The notes below the pieces were generated by a model that was given only the letters and a program-made list of their open reading frames with translations, was not told the DNA's origin and searched no databases. From JBIKLM01 sp044375105 (GTDB lineage Bacteria > Planctomycetota > UBA1135 > GCA-002686595): a stretch of DNA of 9,704 bases. Made by a program: the position numbers and the translations under genes. Shown here in pieces: positions 4,579 to 9,704 of this stretch; within the stretch, counting starts at the first letter, position 1; every line of letters starts with the position of its first letter. The stretch is taken from the NCBI GenBank assembly GCA_044375105.1, contig JBILNK010000165.1:1-9704 (forward strand), read 5' to 3'.

Positions 4579-6590
4579 GCGCGGGCCCGGGCGGCGCTGC
4601 GGAGCCGCGCGCAGGCCTGTGGCTGGCGCGGGCCCTCGGCCTCGCCAGCGCCGCGCTGGTGCTGTTCACCCTGGCGGGCCCGCTGCTCTCCGGGGACCTG
4701 TGGTGGCACCTCTCCAACGGGCGCTGGATGCTCGAGCACCGGCGCCTGCCCGGCCTGGACCCGTTCAGCCACACGGGCGCGGAGCTCGAAGCGGAAACCC
4801 AGGAATACGGCAGCCAGCTGCTGCTGGCCTGGATCGAAGGCTTTGGCGGATTGACGGGCCTGCGGCTGTTCGCCGTCGCGCTGGGCGCCCTGTGCCTGTG
4901 GGCCGTCTACCGCAGCGCCCGGCGGCGGCTCGATGGGGCCTGGGCCGCGGCCGCCACGGCCCTGTTCGCCGCGCTGTTCGCGCTCAAGTGGGAGCTGCGA
5001 CCGCACCTGCTGTCCCTGCCGTTCCTGCTGGGCCTCGAGGCGCTCTTGTTCCCGCGCCCGCCGGGACCCGGGCAGCGCGGCGGTGAATGGCCCGCGCCGG
5101 GGGCCCGGGAGCTGGCCGGGCTCCTGCTGCTGGCGGCGGCGTGGATCCAGCTGCACGCCGAGGCGCTGTTCGCACCGATCCTGGCCGGCGCCGCATTGGG
5201 CGCCAGCGGGCTGGCCTTCCTGCTGCGCCTCGCGCCGGAGGCCGTCGGCGGTGGCCGAGCCGCGCCCGCCGCCTCCCGGCGCCTATGGGCCTACCTGCTG
5301 GCCTTCGGCGCGGCGCTCTTCGGCTCGACGCTCTCGCCGACCTTCCTCGACAGCCACCGCTACGCCCTGTTCCAGCGCTCCGTGCCCGAGCGCTTCATCG
5401 AGGAGTGGTTCCCGGGCTGGATCCTGCCCGGGGACCTGCGTTTCGCGCCGCTCAATCTGTCCCTGTGGCTGCTGGTGCTGGCGGCCGTGCTGCTCGGCGG
5501 CCTGCGCCTCAGCTCCAGCCTCCAGGGTCTGCTGCGCCGCCGTCCGGACCTGCCGCTCGAGCGCCTGGCCTTCCTGGCCCTGTGCCTGGTGCTGTCGATC
5601 AAGGCGCGCCGCTTCTTCTGGCTGGCCTGGTTCCCGCTGGTCGAGAGCCTGGCCCTGCTGGCTCCGGCGCTGGCGCGCGGCCGCTTGGCGCGCGCGGCCG
5701 CCTGGCTGCCGAGCGCGGCGGCGGCCCTGGGCCTGTGGGCCCTGTTTTCGAGCAACTACGTGCGCCTGCAGCGCGAGAACCTGGCCCGCGGCGCCTACCT
5801 GGCCGCGGAGGACGAGCGCCTGTTCCCGGTGCAGGCGCGGCAGCGCCTGGCGGAGAGCGGCCTCGAGGCCAAGCTGTTCCATCCCTACGAATGGGGCGGT
5901 TATCTGGGCTTTTGGCTGTGGCCCGCCTGCCGGGTGTTCCTGGACGGCCGCACGGTGATGTTCGCCGCGCTGATCCCGGAGCGCTGGTGGGCCGAGCGCG
6001 ATCCCGAGCAAGCCGAGCGCGTCTTCGCCGCGCGCGACATCGATGCGATCGTGATGAAGCGCCTGGTCGAGCGCGACGGCCAGTGGGTGCCCTGGCGGCC
6101 GCCCCAGGCGGACGGGGCTTGGGTGCGCGCCTACGGCGATCGCACCGCCGAGCTGTGGCTGCGCGCGGATCGCGGCGCGGCGCTCGAGCGGCTGCGCGGG
6201 GCCTATGCCCAGCGCGGCATCGAGTTCGAGCCCAGCGAGGGCTTCGCTGAACTGGCCGCCCTGGCCGCCGATCCGGGCTGGCAAGCGCGCTGGCAGCTGC
6301 TGCCTGAGCCGGTCTTCGAGGCCCTGGAGGCCGCCGGCCTGCGGACCTTGGCGCAGCGGCAGAACCAAACGGCTGCAGCAGGCCCCGACCGGGAGCTCGG
6401 GCGCCTGTGGCTGGCGGTGGGCCGCGCCGCGGCGCAGGCGCGCTTGGGTCGTTCCGCGCGCTTCGCGCTGCTCGAGGCCCTCGAGCACTTCGAGCTCTCT
6501 GCGGATCAGGCCGAGCGACTGGCCGCGAGCGCCCGCGGCCCGGCGGTGGCGGAGGCCCTCGAGGAGCTGGCGCGGCTCGCCGCCGGCTGA
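4575..6590 (+). CDS. Polytopic membrane protein, GT-C glycosyltransferase-like
   Basis: A 671-residue inner-membrane protein, probably of the superfamily that transfers sugars from lipid-linked donors (GT-C fold); activity and substrate are inferred. About eleven hydrophobic segments lie between residues 17 and 394 (e.g. 17-36, 92-111, 123-138, 237-254, 292-312, 346-365, 374-394). The first outer loop has GDLWWHLSNG (40-49) and DPFSHT (62-67), the acidic-residue-after-helix-1 pattern of GT-C enzymes, with D41 as the likely key residue. A soluble C-terminal part (395-671) carries a recognisable conserved block, HPYEWGGYLGFW (436-447) and RVFLDGRTVMF (453-463), then a helical tail. It starts at GTG 4575, whose last two bases lie in the stop codon of the propeller gene (GTGA overlap), so translation is probably coupled and the two proteins made together. 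Similar proteins are often annotated only as hypothetical. Confidence 0.85.
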   Translation: MSAGPGGAAEPRAGLWLARALGLASAALVLFTLAGPLLSGDLWWHLSNGRWMLEHRRLPGLDPFSHTGAELEAETQEYGSQLLLAWIEGFGGLTGLRLFAVALGALCLWAVYRSARRRLDGAWAAAATALFAALFALKWELRPHLLSLPFLLGLEALLFPRPPGPGQRGGEWPAPGARELAGLLLLAAAWIQLHAEALFAPILAGAALGASGLAFLLRLAPEAVGGGRAAPAASRRLWAYLLAFGAALFGSTLSPTFLDSHRYALFQRSVPERFIEEWFPGWILPGDLRFAPLNLSLWLLVLAAVLLGGLRLSSSLQGLLRRRPDLPLERLAFLALCLVLSIKARRFFWLAWFPLVESLALLAPALARGRLARAAAWLPSAAAALGLWALFSSNYVRLQRENLARGAYLAAEDERLFPVQARQRLAESGLEAKLFHPYEWGGYLGFWLWPACRVFLDGRTVMFAALIPERWWAERDPEQAERVFAARDIDAIVMKRLVERDGQWVPWRPPQADGAWVRAYGDRTAELWLRADRGAALERLRGAYAQRGIEFEPSEGFAELAALAADPGWQARWQLLPEPVFEALEAAGLRTLAQRQNQTAAAGPDRELGRLWLAVGRAAAQARLGRSARFALLEALEHFELSADQAERLAASARGPAVAEALEELARLAAG

Positions 6591-6812
6591 AGCCGGGGCG
6601 GAGCCGGCCCGCACTCGATCGGCCGTTGGATTAGGCCCCAACCCGAGCGCGCGCTGCCCCGCTCCGGAGCCACGCGGCACCGGGCGACTCCCCACGCGCA
6701 TTCCCGACCCGGACCCCCGGCAGCGGCTGCTCAACTCCCCGCCCGTACCGGGAACCGCCAAAGCCTCGGAGCGCCGCGGCCCGCGCCGCCGGCTCGTGGC
6801 GGCGGCCCGGCC

Positions 6813-6830
6813 GACCCGAGTCGTCGGGTC
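6813..6830. other. Perfect 7-bp hairpin
   Basis: GACCCGA (6813-6819) pairs with TCGGGTC (6824-6830) around loop GTCG, ten bases before the heptamer repeat. No T-tract follows. It could be a transcript-end hairpin for the upstream gene or a protein-binding palindrome. Confidence 0.3.
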
Positions 6831-6839
6831 CGATCGCGC

Positions 6840-6881
6840 GCACCCCGCACCCCGCACCCCGCAGCCCGCAGCCCGCACCGC
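6840..6881 (+). repeat. Heptamer tandem repeat, six units
   Basis: Three perfect GCACCCC units (6840-6860) are followed by two GCAGCCC units (6861-6874) and one GCACCGC unit (6875-6881). The array is purely intergenic, 157 bases before the start codon of the next gene. The arrangement suggests slipped-strand expansion of one unit with point changes. It may vary in length between strains; any effect on expression is speculation. Confidence 0.8.
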
Positions 6882-7037
6882 CGCCCGCTCACCGAACTGC
6901 GCCGCTCCCGTGGCCCGCGGCTGCGAATGCCCCGAGCCCCCCGCGCTGCGAATCCCAGGCCAGCGCCGGCACCGGCGCGCAGCCGAGCGACCGACGCCGC
7001 GCGCGTCTCGCCCGCAGGCTACCTTGGCGCCCCCCCC

Positions 7038-8795
7038 ATGCAGCCCGAGCCGCGCTCCAGCCCCCAGCCCGGCCCCGGCCCGCTTTCGGCGGCCTCCGAG
7101 CGGGCGCGCCCCGGCCTGCCGGGTCCCGTGCGCTGGGCGCTCCTGGGCATCGCCCTGGCGATCCTGGTCGGCACCGAGCTGCGGCCCGGTTCCTGGGCCG
7201 ACGCCTCGCGCCTGGCGACGATCGAGTCCCTGGCCGAACGCGGCACCCTGGCGATCGACGGCAGCACCTACTTCTGGCAGGGCGACAAGGTGCGCTTCGA
7301 CGGGCGCTACTACAGCCACCAGCCGCCGATGCTGGCGCTGCTCGGCGCCTTGCCCTACGCGCTGCTGCACCACCTCTTCGGCCTCTCGATCGACTCGCGC
7401 GGGTCCCTGTGGGGCCTCCCGCTGAGCGTGCCCCAAGCGCTGACCTGGCTGCTGGTGGGCCTGCCCACCTGGCTCGGCCTGTGGGCCCTCGCGCACCTGC
7501 TGCGCCGCTTCGAGCTCGGCGCGCGCACGCTCGCCCTGCTGCTGCTCGGGCTGTTCGCCGGCTCGCTGCTGCTGCCCTACGCGCTGGTGCTGAACCAGCA
7601 CGCCCCGGCCGGCGCCCTGGCGGCCCTCGCTTGGCTGGCCATCGAGCGGGGCCGCTACGCCGCCGCCGGCCTGGCGCTTTCCGTGGCCGCCACCATGGAC
7701 CTGGGCCTGTGCTTCCCGGCCGCCCTGGCCCTCTGGCCCGTGGCCTTGGCCGCGCGCCGCGAGCGCTCGCCCCGGCCCCTGGCGAGCTTCATCGCCGCCG
7801 CCCTGCCGCCCCTGGCCCTCTACGCCGCCATCAACCTCAGCATCGCCGGGGATCTGCGGCCCTTCGGCCTGCACAGCGAGGCCTTCCGCTACGCGCTCTC
7901 GCCGTTCCTGCTGATGTCCCTGACCGGCGTGGGCGAAGCGCGCGGCGCCGGCGAAGGCTGGAACTACGCTCTGCACGCGCTCTTCGGGCACAGCGGGCTG
8001 TTCAGCCACCATCCGCTGTTGCTGTGGTTCGCGGGCCTGGGGGCCGCGGCGGCCCTGCGCGGCCGGCGCTCGCCCCTGGCGCCGGGGCTCCTGGCGGCCA
8101 GCGTGGTCGGCAGCCTGCTGCTGGCTCTCTATTACCTGACCAGCTCGCGCAACTTCGGCGGCTCGAGCTTCGGCATGCGCTGGTTCGTGGCCTTCTGCCC
8201 GGCCTTCGGGCTGTGGGCCGCCCTGGGCCTGCGCGGGCGCCGGATCGGCCTGGGCCAAGCCGCCCTGGCCCTGGCCCTCGGGCTTTGGTCCAGCGCCGCG
8301 GCGCTGCTCGGCGCGGTCAATCCCTGGACCAAGGTGTACTACACCTACGCCTCTTCGCCGATCGGCATGGCGGCCCTGCCCGAGGACCCGCGTCCCGAGA
8401 GCTGGGGCGCGCACCTCGAAGCCGAATGGCGCCGCATCCAGCAGCGCCAGCCGCTCGACAAGGAGAGCTACGACCAGACCTTCCAGCGCATGCTCGACCA
8501 GCTGCGCAAGTTCTACCTGCGGCCCGCGGGCGAGCTGCCGGAAGCGGCCCGGCGCGCGCGGGCTCAGGAAGGGCTGGACAAGCTGCTGCCGGTGATCGAC
8601 CTGATGGACCGCGAGGCCGTGACCCTGTTCAGCCGGCCGGTGGCGCACTTCTGGGAGGGCAAGTTCCAGGCTGCCCTGGGCGACCCGGTGCGGGCGCGGC
8701 GCGCCTACGAGGCCGCGCGCCGCTTGGCTCCGACCTGGCCGCCGCCGCAGAAGGCGCTCGAACGCCTGGATGCTGGAGAGGCCGCCGGGGAATAG
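7038..8795 (+). CDS. Polytopic membrane protein, PMT/GT39-like glycosyltransferase
   Basis: A 585-residue inner-membrane protein of the dolichyl-phosphate-mannose/ArnT-like (GT-C) type, expected to move a sugar from a polyprenyl-phosphate carrier; donor and acceptor are unknown. After a Pro-rich 30-residue N-terminus comes helix 1 (31-46), then an outer loop with D55 and FDGRYYSHQPPMLALL (87-102). The last matches the YxxKPP-type loop of these enzymes, here with HQ instead of a Lys. About ten more hydrophobic segments run to ~426. A second family block, RNFGGSSFGMRW, is at 371-382. The soluble C-terminus (427-585) is helical and ends in one TPR-like repeat (~534-580). I chose ATG 7038 rather than in-frame ATG 6927 because only 37 low-complexity residues would be added. 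Eight C directly precede the ATG, with no Shine-Dalgarno. It converges on the minus-strand ligase gene. Confidence 0.85.
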   Translation: MQPEPRSSPQPGPGPLSAASERARPGLPGPVRWALLGIALAILVGTELRPGSWADASRLATIESLAERGTLAIDGSTYFWQGDKVRFDGRYYSHQPPMLALLGALPYALLHHLFGLSIDSRGSLWGLPLSVPQALTWLLVGLPTWLGLWALAHLLRRFELGARTLALLLLGLFAGSLLLPYALVLNQHAPAGALAALAWLAIERGRYAAAGLALSVAATMDLGLCFPAALALWPVALAARRERSPRPLASFIAAALPPLALYAAINLSIAGDLRPFGLHSEAFRYALSPFLLMSLTGVGEARGAGEGWNYALHALFGHSGLFSHHPLLLWFAGLGAAAALRGRRSPLAPGLLAASVVGSLLLALYYLTSSRNFGGSSFGMRWFVAFCPAFGLWAALGLRGRRIGLGQAALALALGLWSSAAALLGAVNPWTKVYYTYASSPIGMAALPEDPRPESWGAHLEAEWRRIQQRQPLDKESYDQTFQRMLDQLRKFYLRPAGELPEAARRARAQEGLDKLLPVIDLMDREAVTLFSRPVAHFWEGKFQAALGDPVRARRAYEAARRLAPTWPPPQKALERLDAGEAAGE

Positions 8796-8813
8796 CCGCA
8801 GGGCCCGCGTGGG

Positions 8814-8889
8814 CCGGGCACTGCCCGGGCGGCGTGATGTTTCGCCGCGCCAGCGCGCACCGGTCGAGCCCGCGGCTTCACAGCCGCGG
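8814..8889. terminator. Three hairpins between convergent genes, candidate bidirectional terminator
   Basis: In the 106-bp gap between two convergent genes I see three stems. CCGGGC (8814-8819) pairs with GCCCGG (8823-8828). GCGGCG (8829-8834) pairs with CGCCGC (8843-8848) across an 8-base loop. CCGCGGCT (8870-8877) pairs with AGCCGCGG (8882-8889) around TCAC. The last is the strongest, and none has a clear T-tract. The position makes a shared terminator likely. Confidence 0.45.
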
Positions 8890-8901
8890 CGCGGGTCGCG
8901 C

Positions 8902-9704
8902 TCACCGGCCGGGGCTGCTGCCCAGGGGCGCGACGCGCAGGGCCGCGGGCTGGCGACCGGTCTCGAACTGCAGGCTGTTGGTCCAGGTCGGCGACACGTC
9001 GAGGCGCCACAGGGCCGGCCGATCGCGGGGCAGCTCCGCGGGCAGATCGGCCTTCAGGTAGGTCGGCGGGTTGGGGCGCCCCGGGGCCGGGCTGCGCGCG
9101 ATCTCCAGGCCCTCGATCAGCGCGGATCCTTCGACGAACAGGCGCGCCGTGAGGCGCTCGGTGAAGCGCCAGGAACGCACGTCCTTGACCAGCCAGACCA
9201 GCCGCGCGCCCGCGGGCGGCCGCTCGCACCACCAGGCCTCGGGGGCCAGCAGCCGGTCGCGCGCATCCGCGGCCGAGCCGCGCTCGATCCAGGGGAAACA
9301 GCCGAAGCTGTAGCCCTCGAGCGGCGGTTTCGGCAGGCGCGCCGGCAGCAGGGCCAGCAGCCCCGCCAGGGCGGGCGCCAGGCGCAGGGCCGAGCCGCGC
9401 GGGCCCTGCGGGCCGGCCGGGGCGCGCGCCAAACCCACGCCCAGGCAGGCCCCGAACAGGAGCCCGGGCGTGGTCTCGAGCAGGGAATGGCTGGCCAGGG
9501 AGTTGAAGGCCAAACCGATCAAGCCCGCGCCGAGGGCTGCCTGCACCCAGCGCTCTGCGTCGGCCGAGGGCTCGCCGGGCGCTTGCCGCGGCCCCGCCGC
9601 GCGCGCCGCGCAGAGGGCCGCGAGCCCCCACAGCGCGCCGAGCAGCCCGAGCCCGAAGAGCCCCTCTTCCGCGAAACTCTGCAGGAACTGATTGTGGGCG
9701 TTTT
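8902..9704 (-). CDS. O-antigen ligase/polymerase-type membrane protein, C-terminal part (cut by window end)
   Basis: The last 266 residues of a Wzy/WaaL-type integral membrane protein, which would ligate or polymerise lipid-linked glycan on the outer face of the inner membrane. Numbered from the first whole codon at the window edge, the visible part opens NAHNQFLQSFAEEGLFGLG. This is the HNxxL...E.G..G signature of Wzy_C proteins (H3, E12/E13, G14). Hydrophobic segments lie at ~14-33, 54-69, 75-93 (with HSLLETTPGLLFG) and 104-120. The remaining ~145 residues form a soluble, probably beta-rich domain with many Trp and Arg (WWCERPP, RSWRFTERL, SLQFETG), which is not a usual part of the family. 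The stop is TGA at 8904-8902. The frame is open to the window edge, so the N-terminal helices lie outside. A GTG at 9546 is internal, not the start. Family confidence is good; the sugar substrate is unknown. Confidence 0.85.
   Translation of the reverse strand, partial: NAHNQFLQSFAEEGLFGLGLLGALWGLAALCAARAAGPRQAPGEPSADAERWVQAALGAGLIGLAFNSLASHSLLETTPGLLFGACLGVGLARAPAGPQGPRGSALRLAPALAGLLALLPARLPKPPLEGYSFGCFPWIERGSAADARDRLLAPEAWWCERPPAGARLVWLVKDVRSWRFTERLTARLFVEGSALIEGLEIARSPAPGRPNPPTYLKADLPAELPRDRPALWRLDVSPTWTNSLQFETGRQPAALRVAPLGSSPGR

Larger units (their letters stand above)
6591..7037. other. 447-bp intergenic region with tandem repeat and hairpins
   Basis: No gene is supported; the open frames are Pro/Arg/Ala-rich. 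Upstream of ATG 7038 the downstream gene's frame is open to an ATG at 6927, but the extra 37 residues are low-complexity. Contents: a hairpin at 6813-6830, a heptamer tandem repeat at 6840-6881, a hairpin GCGCCG (6963-6968) / CGGCGC (6973-6978), and a C8 tract touching the ATG. The gap probably separates the two GT-C-like genes into different transcripts. Confidence 0.5.

Noticed and set aside
5283..8648. A minus-strand open frame of more than 1,100 codons running under both GT-C-like genes and the gap between them
   Set aside because: Its translation is Gln/Arg/Gly/Ala-rich with no domain, it crosses an intergenic region, and it is what the complement of Leu/Ala/Arg-rich GC-rich genes looks like.
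8902..9546. A separate small minus-strand gene starting at GTG 9546
   Set aside because: The frame stays open upstream to the window edge and the upstream residues contain the Wzy_C signature, so this GTG is internal.

Overview
The window is very GC-rich (C-rich on the + strand in the gaps between genes) and carries five genes: four complete on the + strand and one partial on the - strand, cut by the right edge. A secreted ASPIC/UnbV (CRTAC1-type) propeller protein next to large polytopic membrane proteins of the GT-C/PMT type, plus a near-total lack of Shine-Dalgarno sequences, suggests a high-GC Planctomycetota-like bacterium. Acidobacteriota or Myxococcota remain possible. No rRNA, tRNA, CRISPR array, transposase or phage gene was seen.

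Layout: 1-215 is a flank without a gene. A NUDIX hydrolase (216-863) comes first. A 330-bp gap follows, with a weak terminator-like hairpin, an AT-rich island (candidate promoter) and two successive hairpins. This gap leads into a 76-residue protein (1194-1424) whose strand pattern resembles an Sm/Hfq-like barrel. A 643-bp gap (1425-2067) holds a hairpin just after the stop and an imperfect 26/28-bp direct repeat inside a cluster of GATC sites. Next is an 836-residue secreted seven-repeat FG-GAP/VCBS protein ending in an ASPIC/UnbV domain (2068-4578). It overlaps by four bases a 671-residue multi-pass membrane protein of GT-C style (4575-6590). After a 447-bp gap with a heptamer tandem repeat and hairpins comes a second GT-C/PMT-like membrane protein (7038-8795). 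A hairpin-rich convergent junction separates it from the C-terminal part of an O-antigen ligase/polymerase-type protein on the - strand (8902-9704).

Working together: the right two thirds looks like a cell-surface locus. It has a translationally coupled pair (exported propeller plus GT-C-like membrane protein), a second lipid-linked-sugar-type transferase candidate and a Wzy/WaaL-type ligase. A plausible reading is surface glycan assembly or glycosylation of an exported protein, but no substrate can be read from the sequence. The left third (NUDIX and the small Sm-like protein) looks like unrelated housekeeping or regulatory genes in separate transcription units.

Nothing here is a proven new system. 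The most interesting candidates are the small Sm-like protein with its structured leader, the coupled propeller/GT-C pair, the unclassified N-terminal region of the propeller protein, and the soluble C-terminal domain on the ligase.
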